This document shows positions 19,193-27,310 of a stretch of DNA of 64,000 nt, one piece after another; the first letter of the stretch is position 1; each line of letters begins with the position of its first letter. The position numbers and the translations under genes are program-made. The DNA lies in the NCBI RefSeq assembly GCF_002211765.1, contig NZ_CP022133.1, forward strand, positions 62,001-126,000, given 5' to 3'. The notes below the pieces were generated by a model that was not told the origin of the DNA, did no database searches, and worked only from the letters and a program-made list of their open reading frames with translations. Source of the DNA: Idiomarina piscisalsi (GTDB lineage Bacteria > Pseudomonadota > Gammaproteobacteria > Enterobacterales > Alteromonadaceae).

Positions 19193-21956
19193 ACACGCAC
19201 TATGGTTGTTACTGTTGCTTCCGCTGCTGGCGGGTGCAGAAGTTCGCACGCCCGTTTCCGTGTCTGCGCAAACCTCGAAAGTCACTCTGAATCAGCACTT
19301 TAAATACCGCGTCGTCGATGCGTCAGTTCCGGTTGACAGGCTTGCTGTTAATGAACCGTCGCGCTGGTTAAGCTCAGAAGAGCTCAGCCAGCATAATTAC
19401 GCCGGTACAAAACCGAACATTTGGAGTAGTGTACCGCTTTACAACCGAAGTAACCGCTCACAAACTTTCTATGTGAAATTCAGCGACCCGTTTTTACAGT
19501 CGGTCAGTGTTTTCGTGCTCGATACCAGCGGTAAAGTGCTGAGTCAGCTTTCCAATAGCTTTTCAACCCCTCTCATGCAGCGCCCTCATTTATCTCATGA
19601 GCAGGTGCTGCCGGTGACTTTACCGGCGAACAAGACCGTTTGGTTAGTGACCGCGGTTCAGCAGTGGCCGGAGCAAATGCCGACCATCAGTTTGTGGCAA
19701 TCGACCGAACTAGAGCTTCGCCAACAGCAACAACAAACCGCATTGGGTGTAAACGCCGGTATTCTCATTTTGTTGGCGCTGGCTGCTTTTGTCTCGGCGC
19801 AGCTTTTCAAAAGTCGGTTATTGTTGACGTTTGGTTGTGTGAGTGCTGCATTTACCTTGTCTCTGCTACTGCACAGTGGGGTCTGGATTACTTATTTCTC
19901 ACCTTATTCACCTGATATCGCAGCATCATTAAAAACTTATGTGAGTCAGCTGCTTATATTAACCATGGCCTGGTTCATCTGGGAATGGGGGCGCTTTCGC
20001 TTCCGGCTGTCCCGATTCAATCGAATTGGGTATGTGGTTTTGGCAGCCGTGTTAGGTTTTACCATTGGCTTGCCGTGGCTGGATGACCGTTGGCAGAGTG
20101 CGCTGGTTATCGCTCAGGTTAACGGGTTACTGATATGGACTACCGTGGTCGTATTGAGAAGTGTCCAGAAGCAGCCGATTTCTGGCTTTCGCTGGCAAAC
20201 GTTTTTACTGGCAATAACCGTTATTGTCGCCTGGCTACTGATATCTCCTCGGTATAACCCTATCTGGGAAGGGATATCTGGCCTGTTACTTTACAGCGCA
20301 ATGACAGTAACCGTCATGATGTTCTTGTTGGCGCTGGAAAGGCATCGCCTTAACCGGTTGATGCGCCGTATTGCCGGGCTCAAAAAGAACAGAAAAACCT
20401 TAAGGCGGCGACTGTGGCAGTTGTTACAGCGTACCGGGGAGGGTTGGTTCCGTCTGAACGATGACGGCTCGTTTAAACAGGTTAACCAGCAAATGCTAAA
20501 TATTCTCGCCGCTCACTCGCTTGACCAAATCAAAGCGCATTGGCCCAAGGGGTTTGTTATTGAAGGAAAACGGCAGCTAACTTCTGTGGATCGGATCGAT
20601 GGCCGCAATATCTGGTTAGATGTTGAGTATTTCGGTGACAAGACAGGCCGTATTACCGACGTTACTAAACGTATGGAAGCCGAAATTCACCTGGACTTTT
20701 TAGCGCATCATGACGCTGTCACAGGCCTGTTAAATGTGCGTGAATTCAGGCGCTTGCTACAGTCCCGGCTTGACGCCAATAAAGCCGTTTGCATAACAAT
20801 TATAAAACTATCGGGCTTGGATATTATTGCGGATCAAGCGGGCACCGATGCCCGAGACCAGGCAATTCTGCAGTTGGCAATCAATCTGAAGCGAAAGGCC
20901 CCGAAGTATTCGCGTATCGCAAGAATCAGTGAGCATGAAATTGCACTGTTGAATACCGAAGACGAACAGTCCGTTTTCGCTCAGGCGCATCGCTTAGTGC
21001 AATATTGTAAAGAGTTCCGGTTCAACAGTGACAAACGTATTTATCAGCTCACTGCCCATGCTGGTATTGCTTATTCGGACTCATCGGAAGTGTCTGCCAG
21101 TACCTTACTAAGACAAGGTCGTGAGGCTTTAAAACTCGCCATGCAGCAAGGTGACTATCGAGTGCACTCATACAGTGAGGCCGATCAAAGGCGCCTATTA
21201 GGCGAGGCCGAATTGGAGTGGGAGCAAAAACTCAAAAAGGCGTTGCGGGAAGAAAACTGGGCATTGTTTGCGCAGCCAATCATAAGCGCTGCCCGTAATG
21301 CCGACAAACATTGTATTGAACTTCTGCTGCGCTTACCCGACTCAACGACAGATGAGCCTGTTGCGCCCCAACAGTTTTTGCGAGCAGCTCTGAGGGCCGG
21401 TGTTATGGGCAAAGCTGACCGCTGGTTAGTGCGAGAGGCCGTTGAGCACTTCAATGAGAATCCATTTGAAGCGACCCGAACCTGGCGTTGCCATATTAAT
21501 TTGTCGACTCAGAGTCTTGAAGATGACGGCTTTATTCAATTCATTGAAGCGGCTTTGAAAAACTCGGTTATTCAGCCTAATCAATTGGTATTTGAAGTGT
21601 CTGAACCCGATGCTTTTAAGCACTTCGACCAAACGTACCAGCTGTTTAAAAATTTAACAGAGTTGGGTATTGGAACGGCGGTGGATCAGTTTGGCAGCAG
21701 CTATAATTCATTTCAGTTATTACGACAGCTGCCGCTGACGCAAATAAAGGTGAATCGTTTCTGGGTTCAGAATATGCTTATTGACCCTGTTGACGCCGAG
21801 CTTGTCGCCAGCTGTGTTCGTTTAGCCAAAGCGGCGAACGTGGAGGTTTGTGCGGTTGGCGTAGAAAGTGACGAGATTCGCATTAAACTCACTCAGCTGG
21901 GCGTAGACTATATCCAGGGCTTTGTCTGTGGGCACCCAGTCGAGTGGCAACGTTAA
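19176..21956 (+). CDS. 7TM-DISM membrane protein with degenerate GGDEF and EAL domains
   Basis: A 926-residue protein: signal peptide (about 1-21), a periplasmic DISMED2-like beta domain (about 40-165), seven membrane helices (about 185-390), a coiled coil, a PAS-like segment (about 415-495), GGDEF (about 510-660) and EAL (about 680-926). The GGDEF signature is replaced by SEHEI (in RISEHEIALLN), so cyclase activity is unlikely. In EAL, ELLLR replaces EALLR, and the DDFG loop is VDQFG with KVNR replacing KIDR, so phosphodiesterase activity is doubtful. Retained residues (INLS, EVSE, GVES, YIQGF) suggest a c-di-GMP-binding or RNA-turnover adaptor, as in LapD or CsrD (inference). Confidence 0.9.
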   Translation: MQTIFKHALWLLLLLPLLAGAEVRTPVSVSAQTSKVTLNQHFKYRVVDASVPVDRLAVNEPSRWLSSEELSQHNYAGTKPNIWSSVPLYNRSNRSQTFYVKFSDPFLQSVSVFVLDTSGKVLSQLSNSFSTPLMQRPHLSHEQVLPVTLPANKTVWLVTAVQQWPEQMPTISLWQSTELELRQQQQQTALGVNAGILILLALAAFVSAQLFKSRLLLTFGCVSAAFTLSLLLHSGVWITYFSPYSPDIAASLKTYVSQLLILTMAWFIWEWGRFRFRLSRFNRIGYVVLAAVLGFTIGLPWLDDRWQSALVIAQVNGLLIWTTVVVLRSVQKQPISGFRWQTFLLAITVIVAWLLISPRYNPIWEGISGLLLYSAMTVTVMMFLLALERHRLNRLMRRIAGLKKNRKTLRRRLWQLLQRTGEGWFRLNDDGSFKQVNQQMLNILAAHSLDQIKAHWPKGFVIEGKRQLTSVDRIDGRNIWLDVEYFGDKTGRITDVTKRMEAEIHLDFLAHHDAVTGLLNVREFRRLLQSRLDANKAVCITIIKLSGLDIIADQAGTDARDQAILQLAINLKRKAPKYSRIARISEHEIALLNTEDEQSVFAQAHRLVQYCKEFRFNSDKRIYQLTAHAGIAYSDSSEVSASTLLRQGREALKLAMQQGDYRVHSYSEADQRRLLGEAELEWEQKLKKALREENWALFAQPIISAARNADKHCIELLLRLPDSTTDEPVAPQQFLRAALRAGVMGKADRWLVREAVEHFNENPFEATRTWRCHINLSTQSLEDDGFIQFIEAALKNSVIQPNQLVFEVSEPDAFKHFDQTYQLFKNLTELGIGTAVDQFGSSYNSFQLLRQLPLTQIKVNRFWVQNMLIDPVDAELVASCVRLAKAANVEVCAVGVESDEIRIKLTQLGVDYIQGFVCGHPVEWQR

Positions 21957-21982
21957 AAAGAGGCGGTTATTCACCGCCCCTC
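21955..21982 (-). terminator. Intrinsic terminator of the small heat-shock gene
   Basis: On the minus strand, GAGGGGCGGT and AACCGCCTC form a stem with a short loop followed by TTTTT. It sits between the convergent ends of the GGDEF-EAL and hsp20 genes. Confidence 0.8.
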
Positions 21983-21997
21983 ATCCAGTGCATGAAT

Positions 21998-22471
21998 TTA
22001 CGCAGCACCTTCTTGGCTTTTAGAACGGTTCTCAAGCAGCTCTTTTGTTGAGCTACCAATGCTAATACGTTTTGGCTTCATGGCTTCAGGAATGTTCTTC
22101 ACTAAGCCAATAGTCAGCAGACCGTTTTTCAACGCCGCGCCGGTGACTTCAATGTGTTCAGCTAAGCTGAACTTACGTTCGAAGGCACGGTTGGCAATGC
22201 CGCGATGCAGAAATTCACGTTTTTCGTTTTCTTCGGCTTTTTTACCGGTTACACGAAGAACGCCATTTTCTACTTCAATTTCTAAGTCATTATCCTCGAA
22301 ACCTGCAACCGCCAGCGTAATGGCGTATTGGTTTTCGGCCACCAATTCAATGTTGTAGGGAGGATACCCAGTTGCACCAGTATCTGAGCGTAGTGCCGAG
22401 TCCAGCAAGGATGCCATACGGTCAAAACCTACACTGCTACGATATAGAGGGCTTAAGTCGATAGTTGCCAT
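21998..22471 (-). CDS. ibpA: Small heat-shock protein, Hsp20/IbpA family
   Basis: A 157-residue alpha-crystallin-type holdase (PF00011) starting MATIDLSPLYRSSVGFDRM, as in E. coli IbpA. The crystallin domain runs about 30-125 with YPPYNIELVAENQYAITLAVAGF, GVLRVTGKK and LHRGIANRAFERKF. It binds unfolding proteins in the cytoplasm for later refolding by DnaK/ClpB. I choose the ATG at 22471 because AAGGAG sits seven bases upstream; an ATG seven bases earlier would have no spacing. A sigma-32-like promoter and a ROSE-like element precede it. Confidence 0.95.
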   Translation of the reverse strand: MATIDLSPLYRSSVGFDRMASLLDSALRSDTGATGYPPYNIELVAENQYAITLAVAGFEDNDLEIEVENGVLRVTGKKAEENEKREFLHRGIANRAFERKFSLAEHIEVTGAALKNGLLTIGLVKNIPEAMKPKRISIGSSTKELLENRSKSQEGAA

Positions 22472-22478
22472 AGTCATT

Positions 22479-22492
22479 CTCCTTAGAAGCAA
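22479..22492 (-). promoter_or_regulatory. ROSE-like RNA thermometer at the ibpA ribosome binding site
   Basis: On the minus strand the ribosome site AAGGAG (22484-22479) is preceded by TTGCT (22492-22488) and a 4-nt loop. UUGCU can pair with AGGAG with a central G-G opposition, the defining feature of the ROSE element hairpin in small heat-shock gene leaders. The predicted leader is about 90 nt, room for the upstream hairpins that usually accompany it. Confidence 0.65.
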
Positions 22493-22570
22493 TAACTGTT
22501 AAATGGTTAATAAAGTGACACAGCGTGTGTCGTTTAAGGCGGCTCTCTTTGAGACACCGACCTTAACTCC

Positions 22571-22600
22571 TATATGTGTACTGCCCAAATAGCTTTCAAG
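22571..22600 (-). promoter_or_regulatory. Sigma-32-like heat-shock promoter of ibpA
   Basis: On the minus strand CTTGAAA (22600-22594) is a perfect sigma-32 -35. After 14-15 nt comes ACACATATA (about 22579-22571), a partial match to the CCCCATNT -10. It lies about 100 nt upstream of the start codon. Confidence 0.65.
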
Positions 22601-22696
22601 AGGTCTTTTTAATATTTTTTCGTTGGACTCACTTAAAAGGCGCTCTATTATCGACGGATAGGAAGTTATTTTGCTGGCGAACAGAACAGGGAAAAA

Positions 22697-23707
22697 ATGA
22701 TGGCAGAAGCGCCTAAAAAAGCCTGGCAGTGGGTAACGGTTAATGAGTTTGAACGGCCTGCGGTGCCAACGGTTATTACCGTTAAAAAGTGGTGGCAACA
22801 CTTTACCCACTGGTTGTCCTCAGAACATGAAAGTGACGAGCAAAACGAGCATGAAAATGCGTATGAATTAAACCTGGATACGGCGATAAAAGAGCTGGAT
22901 AGCGCTTTTTCAAGCTGGCTGAAGGACAAAGATGACAACAGTTTGCGCTGGGTTATTGCGCCGCCTCATTCGGGCGTTGCTGAAGCCGCGCAACAGTGGG
23001 CGAAGCAAAACGGTATGTCGACAATGAAGCTGCCGGATCGAGACACCCTCTGCCAGTCGAATGACCTCCCTTCCCCGAAATTCACCAAAACCAAAGTGTG
23101 GCTCATGCCACAATTGGCTCATACCTTTTTAAGGCAGACGAACGGTCTGCGCTGGACTCGGGAGTTTTTTACAAAAGCTTTGGCCGGAGATGCGGGCAAA
23201 GGACTCATCGTTTGTGACAGCTGGGCATGGGCGTTCTTAGAAAAAGTTTGGCCAGTTCCGGTCTCTGACTTATGGACTCTGCAAGGGCTTGACGACCAGG
23301 CGCTTGAGCAGATTGGCTTGGCGCGTGGTGAAGGTCGGCTAAGGGCATTAGCTGCGCTTAGTCGGGGCAACCCGGGCATCGCTGCGGCTTACTCCGATCG
23401 TTACCACCGAAACAGCGATAAAGCCTTTGAAACCCCGCAGCTCCCTCATGAAGCGAGTGACGCAACGGCCTTTGTCTGTTATGCCCTGTTAGTTCATAAG
23501 GGGCTTACCACGGAGCAGCTCGCGCAGACTTTGCCGATTGTTTCCGGGAGCCAGCTACAGGTTCAGCTGCAACTTTTGCAGCAGCAGTCGCTTATAACGA
23601 AGCATGACGATAAAGCGCTTAGCCAGAGCTGGTATGTCACCGCCAGAGGCTATCCGGTTGTCCGTGATTTTTTAGCGTCTCGCGGCTTTTGGCTCGATAA
23701 ATTTTAA
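22697..23707 (+). CDS. Uncharacterised AAA-like protein without a Walker A motif, paired with mscS
   Basis: A 336-residue soluble protein I cannot name. After an acidic N-terminal part (EHESDEQNEHENAYELN), the region WVIAPPHSGVAEAAQQWAKQ sits where a P-loop would be, but lacks GK[ST]. Further on, KGLIVCDSWAWAFL looks like a Walker B or sensor strand, and GRLRALAALSRGNPGIAAAY resembles the sensor-2 helix of AAA/STAND ATPases. A helical winged-helix-like end follows. It is 11 nt upstream of an MscS-type channel and probably co-transcribed. I infer a degenerate ATPase fold with a regulatory role toward the channel. Confidence 0.75.
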   Translation: MMAEAPKKAWQWVTVNEFERPAVPTVITVKKWWQHFTHWLSSEHESDEQNEHENAYELNLDTAIKELDSAFSSWLKDKDDNSLRWVIAPPHSGVAEAAQQWAKQNGMSTMKLPDRDTLCQSNDLPSPKFTKTKVWLMPQLAHTFLRQTNGLRWTREFFTKALAGDAGKGLIVCDSWAWAFLEKVWPVPVSDLWTLQGLDDQALEQIGLARGEGRLRALAALSRGNPGIAAAYSDRYHRNSDKAFETPQLPHEASDATAFVCYALLVHKGLTTEQLAQTLPIVSGSQLQVQLQLLQQQSLITKHDDKALSQSWYVTARGYPVVRDFLASRGFWLDKF

Positions 23708-23718
23708 GGGGCTCAGTA

Positions 23719-24543
23719 ATGGAAACGGAATCTCTGAAAAACGTTGCCGGTATATTTAAGTCACTCGATGCGTTTGCCATCTTTGAAATCGCCGTCATTA
23801 TTGCGTTTGCGGTTGCTTTCGTCTGGCTTACACAAAAAGTACTGCCATGGGTAGCCTCACAATTGCACGGCAAACGCCGACTGTATACGCTGGCGCTGGT
23901 ACCCATGCTACGCATTGTCATTTTAGTGCTGGCGCTGGTGATGATAGTGCCGAGAATTATAGAGCCCACACTGCAGAACATGGTTGCAACGCTGGGCGCG
24001 GCTGGTTTAGCCATAGGCTTTGCGTTGAAAGATTATGTGAGTAGTTTAATCGCAGGCGTTGTGGCCATTCATGAAATGCCCTATCGACCGGGCGACTGGA
24101 TAGAGGTTGACGGGACTTACGGCGAAGTGACTCATATCGGCATGCGTACGGTCGAACTGGTGACCAATGACGACACGGTTATCTGGGTACCACACCTCAA
24201 GCTGTGGGATAACCTAATACACAATGCGAATAATGGTGGTCCCAGCTTAATGTGTATTGCCGAATTTTATACTCAGCCGGAAGCGGATGCTTTTCAAATT
24301 CGCGATGCGCTGGAAGAAGTTGCTTTGACCAGCCCATACCTGCAACTTGGTAAGCCCATAGCTGTAACCGCAGCTGAGCAACCGTGGGGCACTAAATATC
24401 GCTTAAAAGCCTATCCAATTGACCCACGGCAGCAGTTCCAGTTCATTACCGACATGACCGCAAGAGGAAAGCGCCGTTTACTCGAGCTTGGCATTCAGTT
24501 TGCCAAAGTGGAGTCCGATGAAGCGTTAGAACTTTCCTCTTAG
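23719..24543 (+). CDS. Mechanosensitive channel of the MscS family
   Basis: A 274-residue inner membrane channel. There are helices at about 17-40 and 57-80, and the pore-lining TM3 region ATLGAAGLAIGFALKDYVSS with Gly/Ala packing, followed by the MscS beta domain (YRPGDWIEVDGTYGEVTHIG, MRTVELVTNDDTVIWVPH) and an alpha/beta C-terminal cage domain. It releases solutes on hypo-osmotic shock. Size is close to E. coli MscS (286 aa). It forms a two-gene unit with the preceding AAA-like gene and converges on a channel gene on the opposite strand. Confidence 0.93.
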   Translation: METESLKNVAGIFKSLDAFAIFEIAVIIAFAVAFVWLTQKVLPWVASQLHGKRRLYTLALVPMLRIVILVLALVMIVPRIIEPTLQNMVATLGAAGLAIGFALKDYVSSLIAGVVAIHEMPYRPGDWIEVDGTYGEVTHIGMRTVELVTNDDTVIWVPHLKLWDNLIHNANNGGPSLMCIAEFYTQPEADAFQIRDALEEVALTSPYLQLGKPIAVTAAEQPWGTKYRLKAYPIDPRQQFQFITDMTARGKRRLLELGIQFAKVESDEALELSS

Positions 24544-24549
24544 TAAGAG

Positions 24550-24575
24550 CAGCGCTACTGACCCAGGTAGCGCTG
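24550..24575. repeat. Perfect 9-bp inverted repeat at mscS/channel convergent ends
   Basis: CAGCGCTAC (24550-24558) and GTAGCGCTG (24567-24575) flank an 8-nt loop. It starts 7 nt after the mscS stop and covers the stop codon of the minus-strand gene. There is no U-tract on either side. Confidence 0.65.
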
Positions 24576-25625
24576 TAACTCACTTCGCCATTGCGCTGAC
24601 TGTACAGTGTCTAATAGTGCCCTATTTAACGGCTCCCATAGTTCGCTCCCTTGCGGTAAAACGAAACCATAATCCTGGGGTAGAACTCGTTCAGGCAATA
24701 GTCTGATATTGTTAAGCGCATTCGTGCGCATTGAGTAACGTAAAATGGGCTCGTCATAGACAACCGCGTCAAGCTGCCCAGCATTGAGCTTTTTAAGCGC
24801 CGCATTTAAATCGGTAAAGCTTTCATAGCCTATATTCTGTTGCTCTAACCACGCTGCCGTTGCTGAATTACCTAATGTCGCCACACGAGCATTGGGGAGA
24901 TCGCTTGCGCTGCTAACTTTCGATTGAAACTGCGACACGGTGAGCGATGAAGCAATCGATGCGGTAAAGCTTGAAATGATGATGACACAGGTAAACATCC
25001 AAATAAGACTGACCGCTCGCCCGCCAAGACTACGTGGCGATTTATCGCCATAACCAACGGTGGTCATGGTCACCGCCGCCCACCAAAAGCCGGAGCCTAA
25101 GCCATTTATCGGCTGCTCGGAAAATTCTTCAGGGTTTTCTTTGCGCTCAAAGAACCAGACTAAAGCACCTGCCACAAAAAGGACGCCACTTAGCACCAAG
25201 ATGACTTTTAAAAACTCGAAGGATACGAAACGCTTAGTGACCGCCCACCAGGTTGATGTGTTATTGCTCGGCACGGCAACGGCGAGGCCAGCATTGTGGA
25301 AGGGCTGGCTAAAATCGATGACGGACTCTCGTTGTGACGTAATGGTCAAAGCGCCAATACCAATATCGTATTTCCCGGCTTCAACTCCCGTCAGTAGATT
25401 ATTTAAAGAAACGGGGTGTAATTCGTATGGCCGCTCGAGCTGAGTGGCTACGTCTTTCCATAACGTTACGGCGAGTCCTTGGTAGTCGCCATTTTTTTCA
25501 ATAACAAATGGCGCATTAACCCTGACCGCCACCTTTAACGGCTCTTCAGGTTGCGCATGTGCATTAAGCGTAAAAGTTGACGATAACGCCATTATTAGAA
25601 GAGCTAAGCCAAAACGGAGCGACAT
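24555..25625 (-). CDS. Glutamate-receptor-type ligand-gated channel with a potassium selectivity filter (GluR0-like)
   Basis: A 356-residue protein. Signal peptide (about 1-24). S1 half of a periplasmic amino-acid-binding domain (about 28-125) with TSQRESVIDFS, whose R99 matches the arginine that holds the ligand carboxylate in iGluRs and SBP_bac_3 proteins. Then TM1 (about 139-160), a pore loop with TMTTVGYGD (filter at 189-193, as in potassium channels), TM2 (about 204-224) ending SSFTASIASSLTV, which resembles the SYTANLAAFLT gate of glutamate receptors, and the S2 half (about 235-356) with D291 in VVYDEP. The layout is that of Synechocystis GluR0. The ligand is likely an amino acid but unknown. 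Confidence 0.9.
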   Translation of the reverse strand: MSLRFGLALLIMALSSTFTLNAHAQPEEPLKVAVRVNAPFVIEKNGDYQGLAVTLWKDVATQLERPYELHPVSLNNLLTGVEAGKYDIGIGALTITSQRESVIDFSQPFHNAGLAVAVPSNNTSTWWAVTKRFVSFEFLKVILVLSGVLFVAGALVWFFERKENPEEFSEQPINGLGSGFWWAAVTMTTVGYGDKSPRSLGGRAVSLIWMFTCVIIISSFTASIASSLTVSQFQSKVSSASDLPNARVATLGNSATAAWLEQQNIGYESFTDLNAALKKLNAGQLDAVVYDEPILRYSMRTNALNNIRLLPERVLPQDYGFVLPQGSELWEPLNRALLDTVQSAQWRSELQRYLGQ

Positions 25626-25710
25626 TGCGTATACCTATTGTGGATTGATGAGTATCAAAGGAATACTATCAGGTAATGAACGAATTGTTGACTCACCTTT
25701 GCGTATGCAA

Positions 25711-25729
25711 GAGAATGAGAATTATTGTT
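25711..25729. promoter_or_regulatory. Fur box upstream of the His-rich protein gene
   Basis: GAGAATGAGAATTATTGTT matches the 19-bp Fur consensus GATAATGATAATCATTATC at 14 positions. In the 7-1-7 reading (TGAGAAT-T-ATTGTTA) it matches 11 of 14. It lies 16 nt before the start codon and just before the ribosome site AGGAGG. Confidence 0.7.
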
Positions 25730-25744
25730 ATTTTAGGAGGTTTT

Positions 25745-26194
25745 ATGAAGCTATTTTACACCATCGTAGCGGCTTTCGTTTTCGCCACGTCAATGCCAAG
25801 TTTTGCCCAGGAAGAACAGCAGTACCAGCATTTTAAGCCAGAGCCATCTGACAATTTGCATCAGGCGATTATGAACCTGAACAAATACAATGCGGAATTG
25901 CAGAAAATCATCGAAGGCGATATGCCACCAAAAGACATGGCAAAAGTGCATGAGCTGACCTATACACTCGAGGTGGCACTTGCTCGTTTGAGCAAGGAAT
26001 TGGATGTTGCTGCTAACTCGCTGGAAGAGGTACACCTGGGCTCGGAGGCTATGAATAAACAACGTGTTGAAGGCTTCGGTAAAAGCTATCTTGAAACGTT
26101 GAATCACGTGCTAGGGAAGCATAATCAACACCACAATGGAAACCATAAAGAGCATATGAAGCACAATGAGCACAGTGGCCATAGCGACCACTAA
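25745..26194 (+). CDS. Periplasmic His-rich protein, DUF6746-like, probably Fur-regulated
   Basis: A 149-residue protein with a signal peptide (MKLFYTIVAAFVFATSMPSFAQ). The mature part is helical (DNLHQAIMNLNKYNAEL, KVHELTYTLEVALARLSKEL), resembling a family I recall as DUF6746. The last 25 residues contain nine histidines (HNQHHNGNH..., HSGHSDH), a likely metal-binding tail. The ATG at 25745 follows AGGAGG at ideal distance and preserves the signal peptide. A strong Fur-like box overlaps the promoter region, so I infer expression under iron limitation. Metal identity and role are unknown. Confidence 0.85.
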   Translation: MKLFYTIVAAFVFATSMPSFAQEEQQYQHFKPEPSDNLHQAIMNLNKYNAELQKIIEGDMPPKDMAKVHELTYTLEVALARLSKELDVAANSLEEVHLGSEAMNKQRVEGFGKSYLETLNHVLGKHNQHHNGNHKEHMKHNEHSGHSDH

Positions 26195-26197
26195 GCA

Positions 26198-27304
26198 TCA
26201 CAGTGTCTCTAAAAATGCTTTAAAGTGTCGTAGCCAGAAGCTTTGTGGCTGCGACATTGCATTCCTTCCAATGGGGATCTCGCAAATCGATTCGCCATTT
26301 ATCTCCGCTCTGGGCAGAGGCAGAACCGTCACACCCGTATTGCTGACGTACGCAGCGATTTTTTCACTCAACGTTTCCGCGTTCATCGCGAAGTGCAGGT
26401 GAAACATGGCTGTTTGTGGTTTTTGAGGGTTGACCCGAACGCCATCCAGCTCATTCAGCGCATCGCCTAACGCTTTGGAATAATTCACAGCGTCTTCCAT
26501 AAGTGGCAGGTTCTCACGCAAACTCCGGCGAGCTGAAATCACTTGTGGGTATTGGGTAATGACATTACCACCGGCTCGACGAGTCCAGACTTTGGCTTGC
26601 TCAATAAATGCCTCTGAGCCCGCCAGGATAGCCCCGGAAATAGCGCCTAAGTCTTTGTAAAAACTGACATACACTGAGTCGAAAAGCTCACAAACCTCCG
26701 CCAGAGAACACTTGTAAGCTTTCGGCACCTGCCATAATCGGGCTCCGTCCAAGTGCATGGCGATATTATTTGCACGAGCCCATTGTGATTGCTCAACCAG
26801 GTCGTCCCATTCTGGCAGTTGACCGCCAATTTCGCGCATAGGAAGCTCAATAAGGACGCTACCAAGGTCATTGGTTTGAACCGCTTGCAAATCACCGAGA
26901 GTTATTGGCTGGTTCGGCTTTCCTGTGGTGGTACCATTCAGTCGCCATAATGCTTCAAACCCCATTTGTTCGTGCAGCATTAAGTGCGACGTTGGGTGCA
27001 AGGCAACGCCATTGCGCTGGCGCTGATCCGCATGAATACGCAATGCCATTGGCTGCGCCAGAGTGCCTGTTGGCAAAAATAACGCCGCAGGTTTGCCGAG
27101 CAGCTTAGCCAGCTCATCTTCAAAATCATTAATAAGCGCGCCACTGCCGTAAACATCGCGTTTTTCGTTTTGCACGATCTCATCGGCTAATAAGTGCAGT
27201 TCATCTGCCATACTCCGCTGTGGTTGACGCAGCAGAGAAGAGCTTGCCTGATCGGCTGCTCGAGAATACGCCTGTTTGGTTTTTTCCGGAATAGAGAGTG
27301 TCAT
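26198..27304 (-). CDS. ltaE: Threonine aldolase family PLP enzyme
   Basis: A 368-residue fold-type I PLP enzyme. The PLP lysine lies in VSFYKDLGAISGAIL; NIAMHLDGARLWQVP carries the Asp that pairs with the pyridine nitrogen; DVYGSGALINDFEDELAKLLGK and FLPTGTLAQPMAL are typical of low-specificity L-threonine aldolase (Beta_elim_lyase, PF01212). It cleaves L-threonine or allo-threonine to glycine and acetaldehyde. It is somewhat longer than E. coli LtaE (333 aa), so substrate preference may differ. A zinc-ribbon gene ends 6 nt upstream in the same direction. Confidence 0.9.
   Translation of the reverse strand: MTLSIPEKTKQAYSRAADQASSSLLRQPQRSMADELHLLADEIVQNEKRDVYGSGALINDFEDELAKLLGKPAALFLPTGTLAQPMALRIHADQRQRNGVALHPTSHLMLHEQMGFEALWRLNGTTTGKPNQPITLGDLQAVQTNDLGSVLIELPMREIGGQLPEWDDLVEQSQWARANNIAMHLDGARLWQVPKAYKCSLAEVCELFDSVYVSFYKDLGAISGAILAGSEAFIEQAKVWTRRAGGNVITQYPQVISARRSLRENLPLMEDAVNYSKALGDALNELDGVRVNPQKPQTAMFHLHFAMNAETLSEKIAAYVSNTGVTVLPLPRAEINGESICEIPIGRNAMSQPQSFWLRHFKAFLETL
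26226..26256. repeat. 11-bp inverted repeat inside the 3' end of the aldolase gene
   Basis: TGTCGTAGCCA (26226-26236) pairs with TGGCTGCGACA (26246-26256), one wobble pair, 9-nt loop. It lies 32 nt after the stop of the His-rich protein gene and within the coding end of the convergent aldolase gene. No U-tract. Confidence 0.65.
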
Positions 27305-27310
27305 AGTTAC

